Made by a program: the position numbers and the translations under genes
In this document: in pieces, positions 22,401 to 30,821 of the stretch
How positions within the stretch are numbered: the first letter of the stretch is position 1
Layout of the letters: each line of letters begins with the position of its first letter
Notes under the pieces: model-generated
What the model was told of the DNA's origin: nothing
Databases searched by the model: none
Seen by the model: the letters and a program-made list of their open reading frames with translations, nothing else
Source of the DNA: Eukaryota sp. TZLM1-RC
Taxonomy: Eukaryota > Metamonada: BaSk clade
DNA length: 64,000 nucleotides
Direction: 5' to 3'
Assembly (NCBI GenBank): GCA_040285825.1
Contig: JAUPSS010000004.1
Location: 4,471,658 to 4,535,657 of the forward strand

Positions 22401-24887
22401 GTCATTCATAACAGCATCACCAGCAATTGAACCAATATCAGAAAGAATCAGTTTGGCACTAGAAACACCTTGAATAGTACCAGCAGTCCAGGTTAATGTT
22501 TCAACTGTTAAAACAGAATCTTCAGTTAGGGTGACTTTGCCATCATCTAAGGTGAATGAAGAAATAGTATTGTTTGTAGAATCAATCTCAACTTGACCAT
22601 TTTCTAAGAACAAGCTATTGATTGAAGACTTTGTAACTTTAACTAAGCAATCAGAACAGTCGACTTTGAGAGGACTAGTAGCGTCAGTGACAACAGTAGC
22701 ATGATACACCTCCACATTACCATTGGAAGAAATTGTAATACCTTGATGGTTGATATGATCAGTAAAAACAAAAGAACCTGTTTCTAAAACTAAATCTTCA
22801 CCAATAGAAAGGTCTTCAAAAGTTAAAATACCAGTGGTTTTAATCGTTCCATTAGCTTCCAAATTTGCGGTAATTCTACTACTGTCAGAACTGGTTTCTA
22901 ATGTACCTAGAACATTCAAAGTATCTGTTGATTCAAGATTAGCGACTTCCAAGTAGCCATTCTCTGAAACAGTGAATGTGTTACCATTGGCTACATCCGT
23001 TACGTTGAAATGGGTATCAACATTGACTTTACCATTATTATTGATTGTTAAATCAAGCAAATGAGAACAGGATTCAGTTGATGAAACTTCCAATTCACCT
23101 GTTTCTTCAACATTTAAAATGGAGGTATGGGCAGTGAGACAAGGAGATAAATTAATCTTGGCAGACAATTCAATAGTCAAGTCATTCATAACAGCATCAC
23201 CAGCAATTGAACCATTATTAGAAAGAACAAGTTTGGCACTAGAACCACCTTGAATAGTACCAGCAGTCCAGGTTAATGTTTCAACTGTTAAGATAGAATC
23301 TTCAGTTAGGGTGACTTTGCCATCATCTAAGGTGAATGAAGAAATAGTATTGTTTGTAGAATCAATCTCAACTTGACCATTTTCTAAGAACAAGCTATTG
23401 ATTGAAGACTTTGTAACTTTAACTAAGCAATCAGAACAGTCGACTTTGAGAGGACTAGTAGCGTCAGTGACAACAGTAGCATGATACACCTCCACATTAC
23501 CATTGGAAGAAATTGTAATACCTTGATGGTTGATATGATCAGTAAAAACAAAAGAACCTGTTTCTAAAACTAAATCTTCACCAATAGAAAGGTCTTCAAA
23601 AGTTAAAATACCAGTGGTTTTAATCGTTCCATTAGCTTCCAAATTTGCGGCAATTCTACTACTGTCAGAACTGGTTTCTAATGTACCTAGAACATTCAAA
23701 GTATCTGTTGATTCAAGATTAGCGACTTCCAAGTAGCCATTCTCTGAAACAGTGAATGTGTTACCATTGGCTACATCCGTTACGTTGAAATGGGTATCAA
23801 CATTGACTTTACCATTATTATTGATTGTTAAATCAAGCAAATGAGAACAAGATTCAGTTGATGAAACTTCCAATTCACCTGTTTCTTCAACATTTAAAAT
23901 GGAGGTATGGGCAGTGAGACAAGGAGATAAATTAATCTTGGCAAACAATTCAATAGTCAAGTCATTCATAACAGCCTCACCAGCAATTGAACCATTATTA
24001 GAAAGAACAAGTTTGGCACTAGAAACACCTTGAACAGTACCAGCAGTCCAGGTTAATGTTTCAACTGTTAAGATAGAATCTTCAGTGAAAATGACCTTGC
24101 CATCATCTAAGGTGAAGGAAGAAATAGTACTGTCTGTAGAATCAATCTCAACCTGACCATTTTTCAATGCTAAATCATTAATTGTTGAATTTGTAACTTT
24201 AACCAAGCAATCAGAACAGTCGACTTTGAGAGGACTAGTAGCGTCAGTGGATAAGATAGTGTTTATCAACTCTAGTGACCCACCATTAACATCAAAATTG
24301 CCATTGTATGTAAGCGCCGCCTTGCCAATCTTGAGAATTCCAGTGTTAACCATTAAGTCTCCGTTAAACATCAGTGTTCCATCCAGATCAAGACAATTTC
24401 CTTCAGGACAGTTGACTTTGATTGTAGAATCAGAATCAGTGTTGGTCGTGGAAGAAGAACTTGAGCTGAAGGGTAGCTTGACAGGGGAGTGGTGACCAAT
24501 TACATCCATGGTGGCTCCATTAAGATCCATTGTTCCACCATGAAGAATGGACCCTTGAATAACAAACTGTGGCACATTGTCTATTTGTAAAACACCCCAG
24601 TTATCAATATGGCCTTCGACAATGACTTTCGGAACAGAATCAATGATCAGGGTTCCATCTATGATAACTTTCACGTCATTGTGAACAAAAAATTGATCAC
24701 AGTCCATGGTATGTTCTATAGTAAGGGTTTCTTCGGTAGGAATTCTATATATGTACGTAGGTGTTGATCCATCTGACTCGGGGTTGTTGAACCAGTCACA
24801 CGAGGAACGTATTCCTGATACATTCTCTGCAATGGTACGGGACACTAAAAGCAAAACAACGACAACACAAAAGCGGGAACTCATCAT
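16479..24887 (-). CDS. Giant type I membrane/surface protein with nine 260-aa repeats
   Basis: 2802 aa, one uninterrupted exon. A signal peptide (residues 1-20, SRFCVVVVLLLVSRTIAEN) precedes about 200 residues of unique beta-rich sequence. Eight full plus one partial copy of a 260-residue unit follow (about residues 215-2450), then a unique stretch, the Cys-rich domain shared with the 7718 gene (CKWGFFGFDCLGTC, CGWILED), one transmembrane helix (about 2676-2701) and a 101-residue acidic tail. The repeats consist of short beta-strand-like runs and keep four Cys each (CSDC, PCL, ESC), suggesting a long disulfide-clamped beta-solenoid projecting from the cell. No catalytic motif is seen. The ATG at 24887 precedes the signal peptide. 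Ends with TAA. Function (adhesin or coat protein) is inferred from architecture only. Confidence 0.85.
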   Translation of the reverse strand: MMSSRFCVVVVLLLVSRTIAENVSGIRSSCDWFNNPESDGSTPTYIYRIPTEETLTIEHTMDCDQFFVHNDVKVIIDGTLIIDSVPKVIVEGHIDNWGVLQIDNVPQFVIQGSILHGGTMDLNGATMDVIGHHSPVKLPFSSSSSSTTNTDSDSTIKVNCPEGNCLDLDGTLMFNGDLMVNTGILKIGKAALTYNGNFDVNGGSLELINTILSTDATSPLKVDCSDCLVKVTNSTINDLALKNGQVEIDSTDSTISSFTLDDGKVIFTEDSILTVETLTWTAGTVQGVSSAKLVLSNNGSIAGEAVMNDLTIELFAKINLSPCLTAHTSILNVEETGELEVSSTESCSHLLDLTINNNGKVNVDTHFNVTDVANGNTFTVSENGYLEVANLESTDTLNVLGTLETSSDSSRIAANLEANGTIKTTGILTFEDLSIGEDLVLETGSFVFTDHINHQGITISSNGNVEVYHATVVTDATSPLKVDCSDCLVKVTKSSINSLFLENGQVEIDSTNNTISSFTLDDGKVTLTEDSILTVETLTWTAGTIQGGSSAKLVLSNNGSIAGDAVMNDLTIELSAKINLSPCLTAHTSILNVEETGELEVSSTESCSHLLDLTINNNGKVNVDTHFNVTDVANGNTFTVSENGYLEVANLESTDTLNVLGTLETSSDSSRITANLEANGTIKTTGILTFEDLSIGEDLVLETGSFVFTDHINHQGITISSNGNVEVYHATVVTDATSPLKVDCSDCLVKVTKSSINSLFLENGQVEIDSTNNTISSFTLDDGKVTLTEDSVLTVETLTWTAGTIQGVSSAKLILSDIGSIAGDAVMNDLTIELSAKINLSPCLTAHTSILNVHETGKLEVPSSESCSHLLDLTINNNGKVNVDTHFNVADVANANTFTVSENGYLEVTNLESTDTLNVLGTLETSSDSSRITANMEANGTIKTTGILTFEDLSIGEDLVLETGSFVFTEHINHHGITISSNGNVEVYHATVATDADGSFKVDCSDCLVKVTKSTINDLALKNGQAEIDSTDNTISSFALDDGKVTFTEDSILTVETLTWNAGTIQGVSSAKLVLSDNSSIAGDAVMNDLTIELSAKINLSPCLTAHTSILNVQETGELEVPSSESCSHLLDLTINNNGKVNVDTHFNVTDVANGNTFTVSENGYLEIANLESTDTLNVLGTLETSSDSSRITANMEANGTIKTTGILTFEDLSIGEDLVLETGSFVFTDHINHQGITISSNGNVEVYHATVATDTDGSFKVDCSDCLVKVTKSTINDLALKNGQVEIDSTDNTISSLTLDDGKVTLTEDSILAVETLTWTAGTIQGGSSAKLVLSNNGSIAGDAVMNDLTIELSAKINLSPCLTAHTSILNAQETGELEVPASESCSHLLDLTINNNGKVNVDTHFNVTDVANGNTFTVSENGYLEVANLESTDTLNVLGTLETSSDSSRITAHLEANGTIKTTGILTFEDLSIGEALVLETGSFVFTEHINHQGITISSNGNVEVYHATVVTDATSPLKVDCSDCLVKVTKSSINSLFLENGQVEIDSTNNTISSFTLDDGKVTLTEDSVLTVETLTWTAGTVQGVSSAKLVLSNNSSIAGDAVMNDLTIELSAKINLSPCLTAHTSILNVQETGELEVPSSESCSHLLDLTINNNGKVNVDTHFNVADVANGNTFTVSENGYLEVANLESTDTLNVLGTIETSSDSSRITANLEANGTIKTTGILSFEDLSIGEDLVLGAGSFVFTEHINHQGITISSNGNVEVYHATLVTEATSPLKVDCSDCLVKVTKSSINSLFLENGQVEIDSTDNTISSFTLDDGKVTLTEDSVLTVETLTWTAGTVQGVSSAKLVLSNNGSIAGDAVMNDLTIELSAKINLSPCLTAHTSILNVQETGELEVPSTESCSHFLDLTINNNGKVNVDTHFNVADVANANTFTVSKNGYLEVANLESTDTLNVLGTLETSSDSSRITANLEASGTIKTTGILTFEDLSIDETLVLETGSFVFTEHINHHGITISSNGNVEVYHATVATDATSPLKVDCSDCLVKVTKSTINSLFLENGQVEIDSTDNTISSLTLDDGKVTLTEDSILTVETLTWTAGTIEGGSSGKLVLSNNGSIAGDAVMNDLTIEISSKINLSPCLTAHTSILNVQETGELEVPSSESCSHLLDLTINNNGKVNVDTHFNVADVANGNTFTVSEAGYLEVANLESTDTLNVLGTLETSSDSSRITANLEANGTIKTTGILTFEDLSIGEDLVLETGSFVFTEHINHQGITISSNGNVEVYHATVATDADGSFKVDCSDCLVKVTKSTINDLALKNGQAEIDSTDNTISSFALDDGKVTFTEDSILTVEALTWTAGTIQGVSSAKLIIFDNGSIAGDAVMNDLTIEMSSKINLSPCLTAHTSILNVQETGELEVSSSESCSHLLDLTINNNGKVNVGTHFNLTEFINYGVFQVPQAWSLECVLKINSGRTDIYGDLFSQETIEITGGNVVFGNTSIHAVDINYKEFGPAFTSVETEYTQFRGVYVETLRIMEGNVRFVNDPSTINTLISSTSSPIVVDVAVSVDTFIPAPGSSIEGEGVISTPRGDHSKDKTECKWGFFGFDCLGTCSDFINCDECTTNEACGWILEDKSSIDDGECVVVIDGEPKVDYNYLLIETCSFDPLDNEETTNYPLAGILITIILISLALYFTMRLFGKEESKYIPRVHLRTIDPVELNDVSIHPVASEHEIEIHVSGDSIVSDQEEDKKSAIEVIIDDVEDRVVSDREKLSSSEKELHDTEHTSGEEDTKEETSLSVD
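17540..24240 (-). repeat. Coding tandem array, 780-bp period, nine copies
   Basis: The landmark encoding KVDCSDCLVKVT recurs near 24216, 23436, 22656, 21876, 21096, 20316, 19536, 18756 and 17976, exactly 780 bp apart. There are eight full copies and one of roughly 430 bp that diverges after LTINNNGKVNV. Copies differ at a few percent of bases and contain no frame-breaking indel. Two versions of one segment alternate: type A (TINDLALKNGQ) in copies 1, 4, 5 and 9, type B ((S/T)INSLFLENGQ) in copies 2, 3, 6, 7 and 8, counted from the protein N-terminus. Confidence 0.95.
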
Positions 24888-26169
24888 CTAAAAATTAAGA
24901 ATAGTGTTCAAAGAGTCATTTGAAGCAACGCTGTAGACTTTTACAGCTACTGTAGAATTGTTTGCTAATGGTTGTTAAAGTATGACTTGTACATGTTGAA
25001 CTTCATTTCTGGTGTCATCAGCAGAAAAAACAGTGGAATATAAGGTTGACTTTTAACTGAGTTTTTCACTTGGTTTAATGAAAGAAGTAAAGTTGTCAAA
25101 TCGTATTTGAACAGCCGTACAAGTGCTGAAATTTTTACAATTGACAACACCTTGTAAGAAATGGCTCTTGTATCTTAAATCGGAAGAGAAATCTATTTGA
25201 ATATGTGAGTGTCAGATTTGATTTCAGTTGTTGGCAAAATGGAACACTTACTATGGTATAATGTAATCTTCCTCATTATTGGATCTATGTTCACGATGAA
25301 TCAGTTTTAAGAATGCTGCTAAATGAAGAACCGATTTTAGGACCTTTAATGAATAATTAACATTACTGAAGTTTGAAAGGGATAGACAGGGGAAACTTCA
25401 CATTGAAACAACCTACAAACCAGTGGAACCAGTGAGATTTACTTATTTATTCATGCAAAGCAGTTTCTTGAATTGTTCGGAGCATGTTTATTGATGATCT
25501 AGGGTGAAGGTTTAAACCAAGGTAAATGTAAAGTATTTTATTACGAAGGAATAAGGGTTTCCTTCAACTTAAGCGCTAGGGAATACATATAAACTATAAT
25601 AAACTCTATAGTATATATTTAAAAACTACTTATAAAGCTAACCAAGGATAACGTTACAAAGCCCTTGGAATTTGCTTGTTTTTGTGACAAACATGGAGTT
25701 GTAAATTATAAGCTCTGTTTCGTTAGTCACTCAGAGCCTACATATTTGATTTCTCATTTGGATAAATAAAGATGCATTTTTATCTTGTAAACTTAAGTTT
25801 CAAAATGTGAACATTGGTAATAATCCTTTTAACTGGTGTTTAATAGAGTCCGTTTGTCAGAAAATGAGCAGTTCATAATGATTATAATTTCTTAACTGGA
25901 AATCTTACGTCTTAATTCCCGACTGGCGGAGAGGTAGCGGGCAGCATTTGAGCAACTGACTGATTTTGCCAGAAATAAGCCTGTCAAAAGCAACGAGTAA
26001 ACACTCCAATCGACTGAAACCGGCAATAACGGAGCCGGCTCCCATTCCTGATCGAAGTGGAATGGCAATGGTATTTCATGAAACATGACAATCATGTGAT
26101 TATCACGTGACCGAGATTTTGTTTTGTCTCTCATCACCTATTTCCATTCTTCTAAAACAGTAGTTTACT
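24888..26169. other. Intergenic between two divergent genes
   Basis: Upstream region of both the repeat-protein gene (minus) and the PP-loop gene (plus). Minus-strand frames 25150-24965 and 26137-25892 lack recognisable motifs. No tRNA or clear repeat seen. Confidence 0.5.
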
Positions 26170-27470
26170 ATGGGTTGTACCAACTGCAGTAACTGTCCTG
26201 TGCGATGTGGTCAACCGTCCACAACACCAGTTCATCAAGAATCTGAGGCTAAATCAACACCCAATAAATCAGAGCAGCAACCAGTCATACCACGTGAAAC
26301 TAACTTGCCACCTATTGATGTCAATAACCTTCCTGTAACGGTCCCCAAACCTGACGAGCCCGTCAAATGTGTTGTTCTAGTCTCTGGAGGCCTAGATTCC
26401 CTCTTGGTAACTAAAATTCTTGCCGACATGGGATTGCATGTCATTGTTTACCATGGTATAGTATTTCTTAGTTTTGACCAAAGGTGTTCATGCTTTTGAA
26501 CCATCTAAATTCAACCGTCATGAATCTGCACAAAAGTTGAAGGAAAAGGTTCTCGGTCTCGGTGCCAAGGAAGTAGTTCTCATTGAAACATCCATGACAA
26601 TTCTTGACTTTGTCCGCAATCCTCAATATGGTGTCGGTAAATCAAAAGCTAATCCTTGCTTAGATTGTCGTAAAATGAACATCACCAATGCTCTTAACAT
26701 AATGAAAGAACACGGTGCTGCCTTCATTGCTTCTGGAGAAGTAATCGGCCAACGACCAATGTCTCAACGAAAGGAAGCAATGGGTCTCCTTGATAGTGAA
26801 ATTGCTAAAATGGGATATGCTGGTTTTGTATTGCGTCCTTTGTGTGCTAAGAACCTTGTTCCTACAATACCTGAAAGATTGGGCTGGATTGACAGAAACA
26901 AGCTCTACGATTTTTCTGGAAGAACACGAAAACCACAACTGGCACTAGCAAAAAAGATTGGTCTTGGTAAATTTCCATCACCTGGCGGAGGGTGCTTGTT
27001 AAGTTTGTTTGCATTTTTTCCATTTTTTAATTTTAGCTCTCGTTGGACCTGCTAAGCGTATATTAGACTATATTGCAAATGAAACTCCAACAAACCCCAT
27101 CACAATGACGCACCTCGATTTTCTTGCTCTTGGCCGTCATTTTAGGTATTCTCCAACTCAAACCATTGTGGTAGCTCGTGATGAAGGCGAATGTAAAAAA
27201 GTTGTTGAATTGGCCCCTAAGCATGTTATGTATTCTGCTTATCCTGCTACAGGCAGTATTGCTGTTGTTTTTGGTCCAATTAGCCCAGACTTTGAGGATT
27301 TTGTCTCTGGCGTTGTCCTGTATTACTCAAAGAGTAAGAATGACGAAGTGGCAAGTGTTTCTAAATTTGGTGGTGAAGATGAAGTTGATTATTATGATGG
27401 TATAAAAATTGGTAATAAGAAGGTGTTGAAGAGAGATGAATTTGTCGATAAATTTATCGGAATGGAGTAG
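26170..27470 (+). CDS. PP-loop ATPase, MnmA/ThiI-like tRNA thiouridylase family (two introns)
   Basis: Exons 26170-26455, 26472 (or 26484)-27002 and 27037-27470; 416 aa (or 412). The ATP-pyrophosphatase P-loop is VLVSGGLDSLL (near residue 70). A first cysteine pair lies in NPCLDCRKMN, then GEVIGQRPMSQR, and a second conserved Cys in PSPGGGCLL. Paired cysteines after a PP-loop are the layout of sulfur-transferring tRNA thiolases. The GQRPMSQR and PSPxGGCLLT motifs are, from memory, those of an MnmA-like family common in anaerobic bacteria and archaea, not eukaryotic CTU1 or mitochondrial MTU1. An unusual N-terminal extension, CTNCSNCPVRC, could bind metal or Fe-S. The substrate (probably a tRNA uridine) is inferred. 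Convergent with the phosphatase gene, 250 bp apart. Confidence 0.8.
26456..26471 (+). other. Very short intron (16 nt; alternative 28 nt to 26483)
   Basis: The frame changes here. GTATAGTATTTCTTAG (16 nt) restores the frame and gives HVLTKGVHAF. A 28-nt version ending at 26483 (..GACCAAAG) keeps the same frame and drops VLTK. The 28-nt form is closer in size to the other introns here. The sequence alone cannot decide. Confidence 0.65.
27003..27036 (+). other. 34-nt intron in the PP-loop gene
   Basis: Starts GTTTGTTTGC, ends AATTTTAG, strongly T-rich. Splicing restores the motif GGGCLLTLVGPAKR; unspliced, the frame shifts. Same 5' splice site as the SERBP1-like intron. Confidence 0.85.
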
Positions 27471-27720
27471 ATTTTAGTTTCTAGTATTTAATTCATAAAT
27501 ATGTTTTCATAATTTGAGATTTTGACACAAATCATAATGGTTAGGAAAAGAAGATGTTTATCAATAAAAAAATCAATTTAAGCTGAAATAAGAAAAATCT
27601 CAAAAAAAAGAGACATGTACAAAAAAATTACATTGACACACAATGAAAAATTACCAGAAATAGCAATCAAAAATCAAAAACTTCACAGAACAAGAACACC
27701 AAAACTGAACCTAATTTACC

Positions 27721-28632
27721 TTAATCAAAATCATCAAATTCCAAAACAACTTTTGATTCAGATTTCACAGGAGCTGCTTCGAACTCATTAAAACTCATTT
27801 CCAGATCATCAGAAAGTTCCAACACGGTGGCAACGTTACCACACCTTCCCATATAGTTTGGGGCCGACCAAACAGTAGTAAGCCTATCATCAAACATCAA
27901 CATGAATCCATTTGGGCATAGTTGGTGAGCACGAACGACATGTTCAAGACCGTTATAATGTAAAAATCTGTTCAAAACATCCTCCCCAAAAATCCAGCCA
28001 GCACCACGTGGACTTTGACGGAAACCCTCGTGATCAGGGTCAGGGTCAGCCCACAGAAGATCAGAAATAAGAGACTCAGACACAAGACAACCATATCTAT
28101 CAATAACTCGAAGTTGGTCTAGAACTGACAATTGTGGAGAGAGGCCACCGTGGACAGCAAACATAGTGTTAGCAACAACAGCAGAGGGAGGCAGAGCATC
28201 AAATACAGACATTAAGCTATTCCATACCGTGGGCTTGCCAAATTTAGAGAGGCATTCTGTGTAAAAGCCATAAGTACGGGTAACGGTGCGTGTTTCGTGG
28301 TTACCTCTGAGCAAAACTATACGTTGAGGATGTAATAATTTATAACATAACAGAAGGCAAATCAGTTCAACACCATGAGGTCCACGATCAACAAAATCAC
28401 CAAGGAAGAGAAAATTAGTGTCTGGAGGTTCACCAGAGACTTGAAACATTTCTAATAAGTCCAGAAGTTGACCATGAAGATCACCTACGATAGATAGAGG
28501 GGCAGGTATTTGTACAACATTGCTTTCGTCAAGAAAAATTGGCTCAACAAGTTTACAAAGAGAAAGCACATCAGACTCGGAAGGAGTTTCAACACGGTGT
28601 AGCTGGCTGATAAGTTTGTGTATGTCCAGCAT
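27721..28632 (-). CDS. PPP-family Ser/Thr protein phosphatase, PP2A/PP4/PP6 class
   Basis: 303 aa, the size of a PP2A-type catalytic subunit. All metal-binding and catalytic motifs are present in order: GDLHGQ (near residue 50), GDFVDRG, LRGNHETR, HGGLSP, the PRGAGWIFG segment, RAHQL and SAPNYMGRCGN. SPRGAGW and YxxRCGN favour the PP2A/PP4/PP6 branch over PP1 or calcineurin. Two oddities: the first motif reads GDLHGQ rather than GDIHGQ, and the C-terminus (EFDDFD) lacks the DYFL tail that is methylated in PP2A. Presumably a cytosolic or nuclear signalling phosphatase; which regulatory subunit it binds is not visible. Head-to-tail with the SBDS gene, about 260 bp apart. Confidence 0.92.
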   Translation of the reverse strand: MLDIHKLISQLHRVETPSESDVLSLCKLVEPIFLDESNVVQIPAPLSIVGDLHGQLLDLLEMFQVSGEPPDTNFLFLGDFVDRGPHGVELICLLLCYKLLHPQRIVLLRGNHETRTVTRTYGFYTECLSKFGKPTVWNSLMSVFDALPPSAVVANTMFAVHGGLSPQLSVLDQLRVIDRYGCLVSESLISDLLWADPDPDHEGFRQSPRGAGWIFGEDVLNRFLHYNGLEHVVRAHQLCPNGFMLMFDDRLTTVWSAPNYMGRCGNVATVLELSDDLEMSFNEFEAAPVKSESKVVLEFDDFD

Positions 28633-28891
28633 ATAAGGAAAAAATGAAGAGGAGTGGGTAGTAATTGAACTTCAGTTGATTTAGAAGCTGAAAAATAAAT
28701 CAACTGAGTTCCATTTTCACCCAGTTGAACTCTTTTCAAAGTAAAAAATTGTTGATATGTAGTTATTGATATTGACAAATAGGATACAAATGTTTGCCTT
28801 TGTGCTTAGAATGTCAAATTGCTGTTGTAATGTTGATAAAAAACATTTACAATTTATAACCAGTTATGGACATAAATAAGGAGCTATATAT

Positions 28892-29695
28892 CTACTTTTT
28901 CTTCTTGCTCTTCTGTGCACCAGCTGATTTGGCAGCAGGCTTTTCTTCAGTGGGAACCGATCCACCAGCAATGTCAATAGAACATTCTCCCTTGGATGCA
29001 TCAGAAAGCTCCCTATTCAGGGGATCGAAATCACCAGGGGCAATTGCCACATCAAAAACGGCTCCAGAAGAACCATAATTTTCCTTCCGGACATTACAGT
29101 ATCGATGAACTATAGGAAGACACTTACCGAGGTGAGCATGAGGTAGTGAAATAGAACCTTCGATTTCACTCTTTTTCATAGGAATCATGGAAACAATTGT
29201 TCTTAAAACCTTGTCCTGGACTTGTCTTTCAGCTGAGGTGTATGGGTCAATGTTGAGGTGTATGTTTTCAAAGGCTTGCTCAAATCTGGTTACAGGAATA
29301 GGAAGTTTGGACTTTGGATCAATATAGTTCTTATGGAGATATTGAATCATTTGGCGTCTTTTGGTTTCAACTAATTCACGGCGTTCAGCAGTGGTGAGTT
29401 GAACTTCTCCTTCCTTGGAAATGATTTCCATAACCTTCCAGCGATCAGCGGTACCAAAAGTTTCAATGAGCTCGCTGTCCCCAGCGCGTTCGCCTTTGGT
29501 AGCGTTGGTGAAAACCTCCTCAACAGTGATACAGTTCTGGAGGGGGACGTTGGAACCGGGCTTGCGGAAGTTCGCTATCGACCCAGGCTTCGTGATCAGT
29601 TCAAAAGTAGATTTGCCATGCGTGTATCGTACTATAGACTGGTCCTTCACAGAATTCACATGTCTATCTCTGGGGAAAACTTTGCCGGAAGACAT
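28892..29695 (-). CDS. SBDS: SBDS/Sdo1 ribosome maturation protein
   Basis: 267 aa, close to the family length of about 250. The N-terminal FYSH domain region (residues 15-100) contains the conserved run VEEVFTNATKGERAGDSELIETFGT. Domain II follows (EVQLTTAERRELVETKRRQ; IDPKSKLPIPVTRFEQAF), then the ferredoxin-like domain III (RQVQDKVLRTIVSMIPMKKS). With the GTPase EFL1 it removes eIF6 from new 60S subunits. The C-terminus has an extra lysine-rich tail (KSKKKK), which is unusual. No intron. The start at 29695 is the only ATG before the conserved region. Confidence 0.92.
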   Translation of the reverse strand: MSSGKVFPRDRHVNSVKDQSIVRYTHGKSTFELITKPGSIANFRKPGSNVPLQNCITVEEVFTNATKGERAGDSELIETFGTADRWKVMEIISKEGEVQLTTAERRELVETKRRQMIQYLHKNYIDPKSKLPIPVTRFEQAFENIHLNIDPYTSAERQVQDKVLRTIVSMIPMKKSEIEGSISLPHAHLGKCLPIVHRYCNVRKENYGSSGAVFDVAIAPGDFDPLNRELSDASKGECSIDIAGGSVPTEEKPAAKSAGAQKSKKKK

Positions 29696-30029
29696 AATAG
29701 TAGATGAAAATATCGCATTTCAATTTAGGTTTCCTCAACATTGTGTGATTTCGTGGCAAGTCACATTTATAGCTAAATGATCAACTTGTAACCCATAACC
29801 GCTACATGATATTTTAGAGTAATTTATCAAACAACGATGATGCTTTTTGTTATTGGTATACTCTTCGTCGGTTATGTATATAACAGCGAGTCCTAATTTA
29901 ATTCATGCTCATTTGTTCTCATCTTCACAATTTCATGGTGTTGGGTTTACAAAATCTGCAATTCTTTGACAAGCAACCATTTTCGGTGGTGGGATGGGAA
30001 AAACTTATTGTTGTTCTGCTTATTGTTTA

Positions 30030-30821
30030 ATTAATCAAGCAGCAAGGATTTGTGGTTTGTTTATGAAGTAATTTGCATTATATTATCTTTGCGTCTTCGA
30101 TCGTTCATTTGGCCAGTTAATCTTCCCCATGGTCTAATTTGTAAATGTGGGGAGACTGTTATTCCAACCCATTTATTTAATTGTAATCGTTTTTTAACTT
30201 TTAGATCAAAAGTTCATGATGCAGTTCGTGGTCACCCTTATTGTATGTGTAAGGCATACAGGATTGAATTTTTTTAGAACCATCGCTTTCAAACTTGGCT
30301 GATGAATTTGACGTTCAATTATTTTTGGTGATAGTTGCGGTGATATGCCAGTTTCAGGTCTTGGTGGATCATAAATTTTATTGATGTCAGATCTACAGAT
30401 GTATCAAAAAGCTCAAATGAAAAATTGACACTTTAGAAATTCACCTTTATGTAAAGTTGAAGAAACCAGAATGATCAAGAATTCTGAAAAAATCAATAAT
30501 TTCAATTTCAACTCACATACTCAATACTTTCTTTGTCCCTTTGCTTTCTCATTATTTTGTACCGTGGGTAAAAGTGCTCCATATTTCTTTGACAATTTCT
30601 CTACAATTGTCAAAAATAGACTTGGAAGAATATTTAATCGAACGTTCTGGCAAAATAGAATTGTTGTTTCTATTATTGACGGAATGTATAGCCTAGTTTC
30701 TGGCTCGTTCATAATGCTTGAAAGACTTTACAAAGAAAATGATGAAGGCAAATTTTCAATGGTAGATGACGAATTTGAGGAAATTGATTTTTATGTTTAT
30801 CAATTTCGTGTGAATAGATAA
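30030..30821 (+). pseudogene. REL retrotransposon C-terminal fragment
   Basis: Two blocks match the element at 12.3-13.0 kb: 30050-30277 carries LICKCGETVIPTHLFNC and RSKVHDAVRG (the CCHC knuckle block), and 30471-30821 matches the terminal block (FWQNRIVVSIIDGMYS). The endonuclease core between them is out of frame and mostly lost. It is 5'-truncated, as expected of a retrotransposed 3' end. Confidence 0.7.

Noticed and set aside
25900-26000. Possible tRNA-like GC-rich patch
   Set aside because: No T-arm GGTTCGA-type box or acceptor stem pairing could be made on either strand.
26456-26471. 16-nt intron as proof of a Stentor-like ciliate
   Set aside because: The junction is ambiguous (16 or 28 nt), the other introns are 32-34 nt, and the locus is full of integrated retrotransposons, unlike a ciliate macronucleus.
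26170-27470. Bacterial contamination
   Set aside because: The gene contains spliceosomal introns matching one in the SERBP1-like gene and lies between eukaryotic genes.
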